Shown here one piece after another: positions 1 through 9,065 of a stretch of DNA of 64,000 nucleotides (within the stretch, counting starts at the first letter, position 1; every line of letters starts with the position of its first letter). The notes under the pieces are model-generated. The model was given only the letters and a program-made list of their open reading frames with translations, searched no databases and was not told where the DNA came from. Made by a program: the position numbers and the translations under genes. The DNA comes from CAIRDP01 sp037134895 (GTDB taxonomy: Bacteria; Bacteroidota; Bacteroidia; Bacteroidales; FEN-979). Location of the stretch: the NCBI GenBank assembly GCA_037134895.1, contig JBAXLI010000015.1:3073-67072 (forward strand), in the 5' to 3' direction.

Positions 1-1062
1 AACGGCCTGGCTGAGTTTGAATTTCTCTTTTACCTGTTCGGCTGTGTATGTATTCTCTTTAAAAGCGTAAATCTGGACCCTGTAAGTGACCCCTTTTACA
101 GCTTTTACCGGGGATGACATTATATTCGTGTCGGGTATAAATTCTTCGGATATATTGGTATCGGGCAGAAGCAGGTTTTCCACTGGATGAAGACTGTCAC
201 TCTGCTGGACTTTCGGTTTGGAATTGGCATTTGCAACTGCTGCTTTTGCAGCCAGTTCTTTTTGTCTTTCAGCTTCAATCTCTGCGGCCAGCAAAGGTTG
301 AGGAGGGGGCGGACCGATTTGTTTCTGGTATGAAGCCTGCCCGAGCTTATCATTTGAAGGTTTGTTGAAATTATAGGTAACATTAAAAGCCAGCAGGCTG
401 TAGGAGTCATACGGGAAGCCCCCGGGCGTAGCATCAAGGTTGTCGCTTAAAAGGCTTCTCAGGGTCCATTCCAATCCGAGATTTACTTTGTCTTTAATGC
501 TGAAATAAGCTCCAAGTCCGGCCGGCACCACAAGGTGAAGATTGAGGTTCTCCCAGCTTCCGTCCCTGCCGATAATTTCACCGGTGGTTATATCTTTCTT
601 TTTCGTGATCCAGTCAACAGCGCCTGCACCCAGGGTGCCGTAAACAAAGAAAAAACGTTTCGGATTGTATCGTCCAAAGAGATTGCTGAAGTTGATGGTT
701 GTGTTCACGTTTAATTCGAAAAGGGTGCTTTCGAAATATTGGTTACACGGGCTCCCATCCTTATATTTGGTCTTTTCACCGGCCAGCTGTCCGTAAAGGA
801 ATTGTCCGCGTAACATGAAAACATGGCTCAGCTGCCGGTTAAGCGAGAGGGTTCCTGCAAAACGTAGTTCATTAATCGGGCTTGTAGCAGGAAAAAAATT
901 GTTCTCTTTAAGGTCTCCGAAAAAAATGTTTGGCCCACCGCTCAGGCTCACCGACCAGTTGTCCCAAAAGCGTTTACCCAGGAGCCCGTTAGTCTGGGCC
1001 TGAGCACCGGAGCCAAAAAATAGCAAAAAGAGGATGATCAGCAGTGGAGTAGATTTATGCAT
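1..1062 (-). CDS. Outer-membrane beta-barrel protein with start of a SPOR-like domain (partial, runs off window start)
   Basis: Reading the minus strand from the ATG at 1062 gives an open frame of 354 codons that reaches base 1 without a stop, so the C-terminus is missing. Residues 1-22 are a signal peptide ending near GAQAQ. Residues ~30-220 contain alternating aromatic/polar strands and repeated glycines (for example SLSGGPNIFFGDL), as in OmpA/PorT-like eight-strand barrels. A linker rich in Pro, Ala, Gln and Lys follows, then a segment beginning YRVQIYAFKENTYTAEQV, which resembles the first strand and helix of a SPOR (peptidoglycan-binding) domain. The inferred role is an outer-membrane protein that contacts cell-wall glycan. 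The next gene upstream on the same strand (1154-2260) is a TPR protein. The barrel call is firm; the SPOR call rests on a short stretch. Confidence 0.72.
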   Translation of the reverse strand, partial: MHKSTPLLIILFLLFFGSGAQAQTNGLLGKRFWDNWSVSLSGGPNIFFGDLKENNFFPATSPINELRFAGTLSLNRQLSHVFMLRGQFLYGQLAGEKTKYKDGSPCNQYFESTLFELNVNTTINFSNLFGRYNPKRFFFVYGTLGAGAVDWITKKKDITTGEIIGRDGSWENLNLHLVVPAGLGAYFSIKDKVNLGLEWTLRSLLSDNLDATPGGFPYDSYSLLAFNVTYNFNKPSNDKLGQASYQKQIGPPPPQPLLAAEIEAERQKELAAKAAVANANSKPKVQQSDSLHPVENLLLPDTNISEEFIPDTNIMSSPVKAVKGVTYRVQIYAFKENTYTAEQVKEKFKLSQAV

Positions 1063-1089
1063 GCAGAGTGTGACAACTTGGATCCGGAG

Positions 1090-1097
1090 TAAAGATA
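1090..1097 (-). promoter_or_regulatory. Possible Bacteroidota -7 promoter box for the 1-1062 gene
   Basis: Minus-strand TATCTTTA lies 28 bp upstream of the ATG at 1062. It matches TAnnTTTG except for the last base. No convincing -33 element was seen, so this is a weak call. Confidence 0.28.
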
Positions 1098-1153
1098 CGT
1101 GCATAAGTTTTAGAAACACTCTCTGATGGAAGAACTTTATTAACAACCCATTG

Positions 1154-2260
1154 TTACTTTTTAAGTTGGAGAGCTTTAGAAAAATCGCTTACCGAATTGG
1201 CATAATCACCCATGGCCTTGAGAGCAAATCCCCGGTAATAATACCCGTCGGAAAAATCGGGTTTAAGTTGAACCACAGTTGTGAAATCCGCCACCGATTT
1301 TTTGTACTCCTGCATTTTCAGGTATACCAATCCACGGTTGCAAAGTGCATCGACCCCGCCTTTGTTTTTACGTATTGCAGTTGTAAGGTCCGACAAGGCC
1401 CTGCTGTATTTTTCCATATAAGCAAAAAGGCACCCCCGGTTATTATAACCCATATACGATGGGTATTGGCCCAGCAACAGGTCAAAGGCTTTCATGGCCT
1501 GGATATTATCCCCCGAAAGCCTGTATAGATAACCCAGATCAAGAAGGATCAGACTGTCATCGGCCGGTTTAAGTTCGTGCACCTTCACAAGCATGTCGAT
1601 AGATTTCTTGTACCTGCCGAAATTATAACTCCATGTCGCATAATTGTAATAGGCCTCAAGGAATTTCTGTTCCCTTGAGCAAAAACCATAAAGTGCATCA
1701 ATAAGCAGGGAATCGCTTGGCCTGGTTAACACCTGGTTGGTCCCAAGTATATATGAAATGAAAATCCTTTCCTGAGTAAACTCCGCATTGTTCCAGTAAT
1801 CGGGCTTCATCAATTGCTGTGGAGGAACATTCAAGGTCGTACCGCATATATTAAGCACGCTGTCGTTCCAGTGAAGCTGCATATAAGAGAGTGCAATGAA
1901 AAAGTTACAGAAGTTCCTGTTGATGTTGCTATCGACCCTTGCAATTTTGAAATCGCGGATGGATTCGAAATACATTCCCTGTTTCAGAAGGCTGATGCCA
2001 CGGTAGAAATGGATTGCGCTTTTGGCATTGCTCTTGGGGAAAAGATCCTCCTTGTATTTATCGGCAAGAGATGCAAAATCGGTTTTATATTTCAGGATAC
2101 AGAGTTCCCTTAAGGGCGGAATCTGGTCTTTTCCCTGTTTATCACCTGGATTGACAGTTGCTGTCGGGCTTGTCTTTGGGGTCGCTTTCTTCTGAGCATG
2201 GCAAAATGCAGGCAGGACTAAAATTAGCAGGGCTGCAGCAATGTATGAACACTTTCTCAT
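1154..2260 (-). CDS. Exported TPR-repeat protein
   Basis: This is a 368-residue protein. The frame extends upstream to 2311, but the ATG at 2260 begins a clean signal peptide (MRKCSYIAAALLILVLP, cleaved near CHAQ) and was preferred. The rest is helical. C-terminal TPR units are clear from about residue 240 on: the pattern GYNNRGCLFAYMEKYSRAL, then ALCNRGLVYLKMQEYKKSV, then GYYYRGFALKAMGDYANSV shows the usual W/Y-G-A-F spacing at 34 residues. Earlier, less regular helical hairpins cover residues 50-230. TPR proteins of this type are periplasmic scaffolds; no catalytic motif is visible and the partner is unknown. It lies 91 bp upstream of the barrel/SPOR gene on the same strand, so the two could work together in the envelope. 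Confidence 0.8.
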   Translation of the reverse strand: MRKCSYIAAALLILVLPAFCHAQKKATPKTSPTATVNPGDKQGKDQIPPLRELCILKYKTDFASLADKYKEDLFPKSNAKSAIHFYRGISLLKQGMYFESIRDFKIARVDSNINRNFCNFFIALSYMQLHWNDSVLNICGTTLNVPPQQLMKPDYWNNAEFTQERIFISYILGTNQVLTRPSDSLLIDALYGFCSREQKFLEAYYNYATWSYNFGRYKKSIDMLVKVHELKPADDSLILLDLGYLYRLSGDNIQAMKAFDLLLGQYPSYMGYNNRGCLFAYMEKYSRALSDLTTAIRKNKGGVDALCNRGLVYLKMQEYKKSVADFTTVVQLKPDFSDGYYYRGFALKAMGDYANSVSDFSKALQLKK

Positions 2261-2266
2261 GAGAAG

Positions 2267-2298
2267 CAAATATAAAGCATTCGCATCTAATTTTACAA
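2267..2298 (-). promoter_or_regulatory. Bacteroidota-type promoter (-33/-7) for the TPR gene
   Basis: Minus-strand TATATTTG (2267-2274) is a perfect TAnnTTTG -7 box, with TTG (2296-2298) 21 bp further upstream as a -33 element. The transcription start would fall almost at the ATG (2260), implying a nearly leaderless mRNA. Confidence 0.48.
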
Positions 2299-2338
2299 CA
2301 TACCCGCTCAAGATATTACTGGATTATTAACAACGATT

Positions 2339-3712
2339 TCAATGAAATGCACTTGGTTTTTTACGATTGCGGATGAGGAACACCGGAGTCCATTCGATCG
2401 AGACCCAGGCGTAACTTACAGGCTTCCCGTTCTGGAAGCTCCAGCCGTTAAAATTTTGCATGCCTGCACCGGGAAAGAGAAGTGAATAATCAAATATAAG
2501 TTCCAGGTTGGGTATGGGAAGCCAGCTGAAATTCAACTCGGCGATATGCATGAAGCTTGGAGGGACCTTGACAATCCTGACAAGCATGGAGTCGGGTACA
2601 AGCTGTCTTATATAAGGGTGTGGAAGACTTAACCAATGATAAGTCGCTTCGATAGAGACCTTCTCTGATAGAATGAAGATGGCCTTGAAGGAAAGGTTAT
2701 TGAGTCCCTGGTGCTCATTACTTCGGGTCATCCCGGTAAACAGCCCGCCAGCGCCGATATTTTTTGCGGTATTGCCATAAAGCAGGCTGAAACCATGAAC
2801 TGTGGTCTTCATTCCAATGGAATCAGACAGGTCGTTACCACCAAAATGTTCGAAAGCAGGCACCAGGTTAAACCATTCAAGCGGGTGAAAGGCAACATAA
2901 GCCGCATAGTAATTTGCAGAAAGCCTTCTGCCGTCAGGAATATGACCGAACTGATAGTACCCCACCAGGTTTACGTCCCATGAAGGCCAGGCGATCCAGG
3001 CAGTCCCTCCAATCGTATTCTTGATGTAAAGTGTACTCAGGTCGATCCCGTTGTCGTTTGCATCCCATGTGTCGCTGAATATCAGCGTGAGCTGACCGTC
3101 AAACAGTTTTTTCATGCCATATAACCAGCCCATGTAACGGTAATTGTTTATATCGGGATCGGTGCTGAGTATAATATACTCTTTCCCCAGACGGTTGAAT
3201 GCAAAACCAATGTCGGCCCAGAGTGAAGTGTCAGGTTTCAGGTAATGCAGAATAATGGCATTATGAGAAGTGACAAGCCGGTTCCAGTCCCTCGACTGAA
3301 AAAACAGGTTAGTCGTGTAATCGATCTGTATCCTTCCTGCCTGCAGAGACAGATTTTTATTAAAATTAAATCTAACCCAGGCTTCATAAACGTTGGCATT
3401 GAAATAAGCAGGAACGTTGATGCTATAGAGGTTGCTTCCTTTGGTGAAAGATCCTCCCAATGATAAATAAGCCCCGAACCTTCTGCTGTTATAACGCAGA
3501 TCCAGTTCACCATATCCCAGCACATTGTACAAATTGCTTCTTGTAGAATCGGAAAACGTTCTTCTGAGGTTGTAGTATTCTCCCCTGAGGCTGAAATCTC
3601 CTGAAAAGATGAACTGTGCTTTCGCCGGTTCAGCCCAGGATGCCATCCGCAGTAAAACAAACAGGAATAAGATTCTGTACAGGAAAATTTTATGAGGAGA
3701 GGAAAGCGTCAT
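2339..3712 (-). CDS. Alginate-export-like outer-membrane porin
   Basis: This 457-residue protein starts at the ATG at 3712. The N-terminus is basic and hydrophobic (residues 8-30), with signal-peptide cleavage near AKAQ. The mature part is a run of amphipathic beta strands with aromatic girdle residues. It begins FIFSGDFSLRGEYYNLRR, continues through many Y/W-rich strands (YEAWVRFNFNKNLSLQAGR) and ends in strands with aromatic termini. Length, the N-terminal reference to an R-x-E-x-Y strand, and the QAGRIQIDY segment fit the alginate_exp / phosphate-selective-porin-like barrel families. Substrate cannot be read from the sequence. It stands alone, with its promoter between it and the divergent DUF2723 gene at 3837. 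Alternative: an uncharacterised Bacteroidota barrel of the same fold. Confidence 0.65.
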   Translation of the reverse strand: MTLSSPHKIFLYRILFLFVLLRMASWAEPAKAQFIFSGDFSLRGEYYNLRRTFSDSTRSNLYNVLGYGELDLRYNSRRFGAYLSLGGSFTKGSNLYSINVPAYFNANVYEAWVRFNFNKNLSLQAGRIQIDYTTNLFFQSRDWNRLVTSHNAIILHYLKPDTSLWADIGFAFNRLGKEYIILSTDPDINNYRYMGWLYGMKKLFDGQLTLIFSDTWDANDNGIDLSTLYIKNTIGGTAWIAWPSWDVNLVGYYQFGHIPDGRRLSANYYAAYVAFHPLEWFNLVPAFEHFGGNDLSDSIGMKTTVHGFSLLYGNTAKNIGAGGLFTGMTRSNEHQGLNNLSFKAIFILSEKVSIEATYHWLSLPHPYIRQLVPDSMLVRIVKVPPSFMHIAELNFSWLPIPNLELIFDYSLLFPGAGMQNFNGWSFQNGKPVSYAWVSIEWTPVFLIRNRKKPSAFH

Positions 3713-3726
3713 CCTGAAAATTTGAG

Positions 3727-3734
3727 CAAAAATA
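3727..3734 (-). promoter_or_regulatory. Bacteroidota -7 box for the porin gene
   Basis: Minus-strand TATTTTTG is a perfect TAnnTTTG match 15 bp upstream of the ATG at 3712. No clear TTG -33 element was found at the expected distance. Confidence 0.38.
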
Positions 3735-3836
3735 GTTTATTTGTTATAATGCAGATATCATTATCGCGTTATACTTTCCGATAATCAGCAGTCTTTTAGT
3801 ATTTTTACCGACTTCAAAGAACCCTAACATCATTTT

Positions 3837-6800
3837 ATGAAACAATTCCGCAAATATAATACGATTGCAGGATGGATAGTATTCGCAATCGCCGCTATTG
3901 TTTACATTAAAACCGTGGAGCCCACGGTTAGCTGGTGGGATCCGGGCGAGCATATCGCCACTTCATATAAGCTTCAGATCGGGCATCCTCCCGGGGCGCC
4001 TACCTTCCAGCTTATGGCACGCTTTCTCTCGCTTTTTGCATTCGGAGATACCAGCAAAGCTGCGGTAATGATCAATATGGTTTCGGTGCTCAGCAGCGCT
4101 TTCGTGATCCTGTTCCTGTTCTGGATCATCACTATGATTGCCAAAAAGATGCTGATTAAACCCGGAGAGGATATGACGCAGGAGAACATGTGGACTATTC
4201 TTGCTGCAGGTTTTGTAGGGGCTATGACATTTACCTTCACCGATTCCTTCTGGTTCTCGGCCGTGGAAGCCAATGTGTTTGCCATGTCGTATTTCTGCAC
4301 TTCCGTCGTGATCTGGGCCATTTTTAAGTGGGATGAGATGGCGGATGAAAAACACAGTTACCGATGGCTGATTTTCGTAGCTTTCATGATCGGGCTCTCA
4401 ATCGGGGTTCATCTTCTGAACCTTCTTACCATTCCTGCTCTGTCGATGGTTTATTATTTCAGGAAATATAGTCCGACAAAATGGGGAATAGTTACCGCCA
4501 TGGGCATCTCATTCGCCCTGGTAGCCAGCATGATGTATTTTGTAATACCATGGATCCCTAAATTTGCAAGTTACTTTGAACTGGCTTTTGTAAACGGACT
4601 GGGAATGCCTTTTAATTCCGGGACAATCATTTATTTCCTGCTCTTTTTCGGACTGCTCATATGGGGTTTATGGTATACAAGAGCAAAAGGGAAGACGGTA
4701 CTGAACACCATCCTGCTTTCACTATCATTTCTGCTGATCGGATATTCTTCCTTCGTTTCTCTTGTGATCAGGGCAAATGCCGACACACCAATAAATGAAA
4801 ACAAACCCAAGGATGCTATTACGCTTGTTTCTTTCCTGAACCGCGAGCAATATGGAACCTGGCCTTTCCTTTACGGACAGTATTATACAGCCCCTGTGAT
4901 TGAATATAAGGACGGAAGCCCGATCTATAAAAAGAATGCGGCAACCGGGAAGTATGAGGTTATCGACGACCGCAAGGGAACAATCCCGGTGTACGACCCA
5001 AGATTTACAACTCTCCTGCCCCGTATGTGGTGCACAAACCAGGACCGGCCCGGAAGTTCTGAATTTTTCAAAAACTGGGGAGGACCAGGTATCCCCATGG
5101 ACATTACAGGACCCGATGGCAAGCCACAGACAGTAAGCAAACCGACCTTCGGCGAAAACCTGAAATTCATGTTCACATACCAGTTCAACTGGATGTACTT
5201 AAGGTATTTTCTCTGGAATTTTTCAGGGAGGCAGGATGATATACAGAGTTTCGGAAGTGTCAGGAACGGAAACTGGATCACAGGGATCCCTTTCATTGAT
5301 AAATATCATGTGGGAAACTCTCTCACCGACCTTCCCGACAGCGTGAAATCAAGAGCTTCTCATAAATATTTCATGCTTCCGCTAATCCTGGGATTAATTG
5401 GATTCTTTTTTCAGATCAAAAAGGATTACAGGAACAGCATCATTGTCATCCTTCTGTTTCTGCTGACCGGGCTTGCGATAACATTTTATCTTAATCAGAA
5501 ACCTTTTGAACCGAGGGAACGGGATTACTCCTACGCCGGATCCTTTATGGCGTTTTCAATTTGGATAGGTCTCGGGGTGATAGCCCTGGTTGATTTCATC
5601 CGGGAAAAAGCAAAACTGAAAGGATTTCTGCCGATAATCCTGGTTACAGTCATTACAACCCTCCTTGTTCCGGGAGTTCTTGCCCAGCAGAACTGGAAAG
5701 ACCATGACCGCACCGGAAAATATTCGGCCAGGGATTTTGCTGCAAACTACCTGAATTCCTGTGATAAAAATGCCTTGCTGATAACAAACGGTGACAACGA
5801 TACCTTCCCCTTGTGGTATAACCAGGAGGTGGAAGCAGTGAGGCCCGATGTACGAATTATCAACAGGGAACTTGCTTCAGGCTCATGGTATATCGAACAA
5901 CTGTATAAAAAAATGTATGATTCGGAGCCTGTGAAACTCACCATTCCCGTTGAACAATACCAGCCTGGAACCAATGATATTATAACGTATTATGATGTCG
6001 GACTGAAAGGATATGTTGAGCTTAAAGATCTTGTCGACTTCATAAAAAGCAAGGATCCACAGACTTTTGTAACCATGCAGAACGGGGAAAAGATCAAATT
6101 CTTCCCTGCGAAAAAGATCAAGATCACGGTAAATAAGGAAAATTGCCTGAAATACGGGATTGTGCCTGAGTATTTCAAAGACAAGATGGTTGATTCAATC
6201 ACTTTCAATATCAAATCCAACCTGTTATACAAAAACGATATCATGACTCTTGACCTGATCGCCAGCAGCGACTGGACAAGGCCGGTGTATTTTGCAGCTC
6301 CGAATTCGGTACGCAATTTCCTCGATATTGAGAAATACTGTTATATGGAAGGCTGGGTCTATAAATTCATGCCGGTAGCTCCCGATTCGACCAATTACAT
6401 ACCCTCGCTTGGAAGTATCGATGCAAAGGGTTCCTATGACATCATCATGAATAAGTGCAAATGGGGAAACCTCGATGCTCCTGGTGTTTACGTGGATCCT
6501 GAAAGCCTCAACAGTTCGATGAGGCCAAAGATGGATGCATTGTTTGTGGGACAGATGCTGCTCGACAAGGGAATGAAGAAAGAGTGTAAAGCCCTGGTAG
6601 ATCTTTACCTGTCGAAATTCCCTGATCCGAAATTCGTGTATGATATGTACAACCTCCCCTTTGTCGAAATGTACTACAAAACCGGAGATCCGGCAAGCGC
6701 TGTGAAGCTGAGCAACAGGATCGCCGAGGTGATGGGGCAGAACCTTGATTATTATGCTTCATTTTCGTCTGCATTAAAGCCTGATTTTCTTGAGGATGTT

Positions 6801-6914
6801 CAAACTGCACTGGAAGTGCTAAACCGACTGAAGGATGCAGCTGTGCAAAACAACCAACCCGGGCTTGCTCAAAAAATTGGGGTATTGATTAAGCAGAAGA
6901 ATCCCGGGATTTAG
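3837..6914 (+). CDS. DUF2723 multi-pass membrane protein (GT-C-like, putative protein glycosyltransferase)
   Basis: This is a 1025-residue protein, the usual length for Bacteroidota DUF2723 proteins. An N-terminal anchor (residues 10-25) is followed by a periplasmic loop with the hallmark SWWDPGEHI (Asp35, Glu38, His39) and GHPPGAP. Acidic residues in the first loop are a GT-C glycosyltransferase trait. About ten further hydrophobic segments run to residue ~620 (for example 85-105, 120-145, 170-220, 265-305, 520-600). A soluble ~400-residue domain follows, containing NGDNDTFPLWY, ending with helical hairpins. The eukaryotic relative TMEM260 is an O-mannosyltransferase (CAZy GT117), so transfer of a sugar to secreted proteins is a reasonable inference; substrate and donor are unknown. 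It is a monocistron on the plus strand, 75 bp before the kinase gene. Confidence 0.82.
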   Translation: MKQFRKYNTIAGWIVFAIAAIVYIKTVEPTVSWWDPGEHIATSYKLQIGHPPGAPTFQLMARFLSLFAFGDTSKAAVMINMVSVLSSAFVILFLFWIITMIAKKMLIKPGEDMTQENMWTILAAGFVGAMTFTFTDSFWFSAVEANVFAMSYFCTSVVIWAIFKWDEMADEKHSYRWLIFVAFMIGLSIGVHLLNLLTIPALSMVYYFRKYSPTKWGIVTAMGISFALVASMMYFVIPWIPKFASYFELAFVNGLGMPFNSGTIIYFLLFFGLLIWGLWYTRAKGKTVLNTILLSLSFLLIGYSSFVSLVIRANADTPINENKPKDAITLVSFLNREQYGTWPFLYGQYYTAPVIEYKDGSPIYKKNAATGKYEVIDDRKGTIPVYDPRFTTLLPRMWCTNQDRPGSSEFFKNWGGPGIPMDITGPDGKPQTVSKPTFGENLKFMFTYQFNWMYLRYFLWNFSGRQDDIQSFGSVRNGNWITGIPFIDKYHVGNSLTDLPDSVKSRASHKYFMLPLILGLIGFFFQIKKDYRNSIIVILLFLLTGLAITFYLNQKPFEPRERDYSYAGSFMAFSIWIGLGVIALVDFIREKAKLKGFLPIILVTVITTLLVPGVLAQQNWKDHDRTGKYSARDFAANYLNSCDKNALLITNGDNDTFPLWYNQEVEAVRPDVRIINRELASGSWYIEQLYKKMYDSEPVKLTIPVEQYQPGTNDIITYYDVGLKGYVELKDLVDFIKSKDPQTFVTMQNGEKIKFFPAKKIKITVNKENCLKYGIVPEYFKDKMVDSITFNIKSNLLYKNDIMTLDLIASSDWTRPVYFAAPNSVRNFLDIEKYCYMEGWVYKFMPVAPDSTNYIPSLGSIDAKGSYDIIMNKCKWGNLDAPGVYVDPESLNSSMRPKMDALFVGQMLLDKGMKKECKALVDLYLSKFPDPKFVYDMYNLPFVEMYYKTGDPASAVKLSNRIAEVMGQNLDYYASFSSALKPDFLEDVQTALEVLNRLKDAAVQNNQPGLAQKIGVLIKQKNPGI

Positions 6915-6989
6915 TATATTAGCATGCTGTTGAGGTCCTTATGCAACTTTTTAGTGGTAATAAGGGTCTTGAGTATTAAAGATGTCATT

Positions 6990-9065
6990 ATGATCAGTAA
7001 ATTCTGGCTCTGCCAGATCATTTTCGTATTGTTATTCTGTTTCACCTGTTCAGCCAACGCTCAGGCCAGGACCCCCGATACACTTGGCGCAGACCTCAGG
7101 AGAGACTATATTCCTGTTACCAAAGAACAATACAATCTGCTGTTGATCTTTCAGAATGCCAGGTATGCCAGAAAACAGAATCCTGCCAAAGCAATTGAAT
7201 TATACCAGGAATTCTATGACAAATCGGTTAGGGAGAAGGAAATGTATTATGCCGCTACAGCCCTTTTTGAAATCTGCCGGGTATACATGGACCAACATCT
7301 GTATTTCCAGGCGATGGAGTATTCCTTAAGGGCTTACCAGGTTCTTGCCGACAATGATCTTGAGAAAAAGTCGAACTACTTCATGATCGGGATAGGCAAT
7401 TGCTATTTTCAAACGGGGAATTACCTGATTGCCGAAGGGGATTTTAAAAAGGCCGAACAGCTCTTCGTTCAGAACAATGACCATTTCGGGATTGCCGTTG
7501 CTCAGAATAATATAGGGCTATGCAAGCAAAAACTTAATCAGCAGGATTCTGCCCTGGTTTATTTTAAGAGAGCTTTATCGCATCGCAACAAAACAAGGCA
7601 GCCCGCAATTATCGGCCATTCCTATTATTACATCGGGACCGCATATGCAAACCTTGGAAAAGTTGAGGAAGCAAGGCGGTATTTCAACCTTGCCATACCA
7701 CTCCTGAATCTGATAGTTGATGATATCTTCCTCAGGCATGATCTGAGTTCGACCCTCGGCGAAGTGTATTTTGAACTCGGAAAACTGAATGCCCGCGAGA
7801 AAGAACCAAAGGAGGCAATCCTTAATTTTACAAAAGCGCTTGAGATCTTTGACACAATTGCAGAGCAGGTCAAAGAACCCCCGGTATACATTGCCATCGG
7901 CTATAGTTATCGTGACCTAAAGGATTTCCCTCTGGCGATGAAAGCATACAGGGATGCTTTAAGAATTGCGTACTCCAAAGAATTGCTTGACGTGGAAAAA
8001 TCCTGTTATCAAAACATGATCCAGGTCTTCCAGCTGACCAATAGAACTGATTCGGTTTCGGTTTACCTGGAGAAATTCTATCATGTAACCGATACGATTC
8101 AAGCACAGATGATTAGCAGCCGTTTCAATGAAATCCGCCTGGCGCTTAAGATCAGGGAAGCAGAAAATGAATCCAGGACTCTTCAGCAAAAGAGCGATTA
8201 CGCCATTGTTTTTTTCGTGACAGTTGGCTTCCTGATGCTTCTGCTGATCATTATTTCCCTGATATACATACGCAAGCAAAGAAAAAACGCAAAGATCGCT
8301 GCAGCTGAAATAAAAGCCAGGGTTCAGGCCGAAAAGGACTTGGAAAAGCTGAACCTCGAACTCAAGGAAGTCAATACCAATAAAGACCGTTTTATCTCAA
8401 TAATGTCTCATGACCTCCGTAGTCCGTTCAATGCCTTATTGGGGTTCGCAGATCTTCTTGTTGAAGAGACTGCGGATAAGAACATCCCTGAGATCAGACA
8501 TTATTCGAAAATTGTGCAGCAGATAGCCAGTGCGACCTTCCAGCTGCTCGAGAACCTGCTTACATGGTCGAGGCTTCAGATAGGAACAATACCTTTTCAA
8601 CCTGCAAACCTTCATCTGTACGACGAAGTATCGGTTGTTATCGACACCATGATGGTTCTGGCTTCCCGCAAATCGATCCGTATCCGTAACCTGGTCAGCG
8701 CCGACGCCATGGTGATCGCCGATAATAACATGATCCAGGCAATATTTAGAAACCTGATCTCGAATGCCGTAAAATTTACAAAAGCTGAAGGCACAATAGA
8801 GATCAGAAGTGAATATACGGAGGGCTTCTATATAATCAGAATTTCCGACAATGGGGTCGGGATACCTCCTGAGATCAGCGGGAAACTGTTTCTCGAAACT
8901 AACGGACTGGTTTCTACCAATGGCACGGAAAATGAAAAGGGGCACGGATTAGGGTTGCTTTTATGCCGTCATATGGTTGAGAAGAACGGCGGGCGCATCT
9001 GGCTGGAATCGACTTCCGTTAAGGGAAGTACCTTTGCCTTTACATTGCCTCCGGTAAAAGATTAA
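6990..9065 (+). CDS. TPR-containing membrane sensor histidine kinase
   Basis: The frame is open from 6924, but the ATG at 6990 begins the signal peptide (hydrophobic to residue ~22, cleavage near ANAQA), giving 691 residues. Residues ~45-390 are tetratricopeptide hairpins (for example GHSYYYIGTAYANLGKVEEA), forming a periplasmic sensor. One membrane span lies at ~403-428 and a coiled coil at ~430-465. HisKA follows with phospho-acceptor His474 in SIMSHDLRSPFNALLGF. The HATPase_c domain has the N box NLISNAVKF, G1 box ISDNGVGI and G2 box GHGLGLLLCRHMV. No receiver or output domain is fused and no response-regulator gene is adjacent, so the partner lies elsewhere. The gene ends tail to tail with the phosphatase gene, overlapping by 4 bp. 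Confidence 0.88.
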   Translation: MISKFWLCQIIFVLLFCFTCSANAQARTPDTLGADLRRDYIPVTKEQYNLLLIFQNARYARKQNPAKAIELYQEFYDKSVREKEMYYAATALFEICRVYMDQHLYFQAMEYSLRAYQVLADNDLEKKSNYFMIGIGNCYFQTGNYLIAEGDFKKAEQLFVQNNDHFGIAVAQNNIGLCKQKLNQQDSALVYFKRALSHRNKTRQPAIIGHSYYYIGTAYANLGKVEEARRYFNLAIPLLNLIVDDIFLRHDLSSTLGEVYFELGKLNAREKEPKEAILNFTKALEIFDTIAEQVKEPPVYIAIGYSYRDLKDFPLAMKAYRDALRIAYSKELLDVEKSCYQNMIQVFQLTNRTDSVSVYLEKFYHVTDTIQAQMISSRFNEIRLALKIREAENESRTLQQKSDYAIVFFVTVGFLMLLLIIISLIYIRKQRKNAKIAAAEIKARVQAEKDLEKLNLELKEVNTNKDRFISIMSHDLRSPFNALLGFADLLVEETADKNIPEIRHYSKIVQQIASATFQLLENLLTWSRLQIGTIPFQPANLHLYDEVSVVIDTMMVLASRKSIRIRNLVSADAMVIADNNMIQAIFRNLISNAVKFTKAEGTIEIRSEYTEGFYIIRISDNGVGIPPEISGKLFLETNGLVSTNGTENEKGHGLGLLLCRHMVEKNGGRIWLESTSVKGSTFAFTLPPVKD

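Noticed and set aside
1814..2113. Open frames on the strand opposite the TPR gene
   Set aside because: They lie fully inside a well-supported gene, have no signal peptide or motif, and arise from codon bias in the opposite strand.
3800..3807. TATTTTTA as a -7 box for the DUF2723 gene
   Set aside because: The last base deviates and no -33 element stands at the right distance.
6924..6989. Longer N-terminus for the TPR sensor kinase
   Set aside because: The extra 22 residues put a basic stretch ahead of a good signal peptide that begins at the ATG at 6990.
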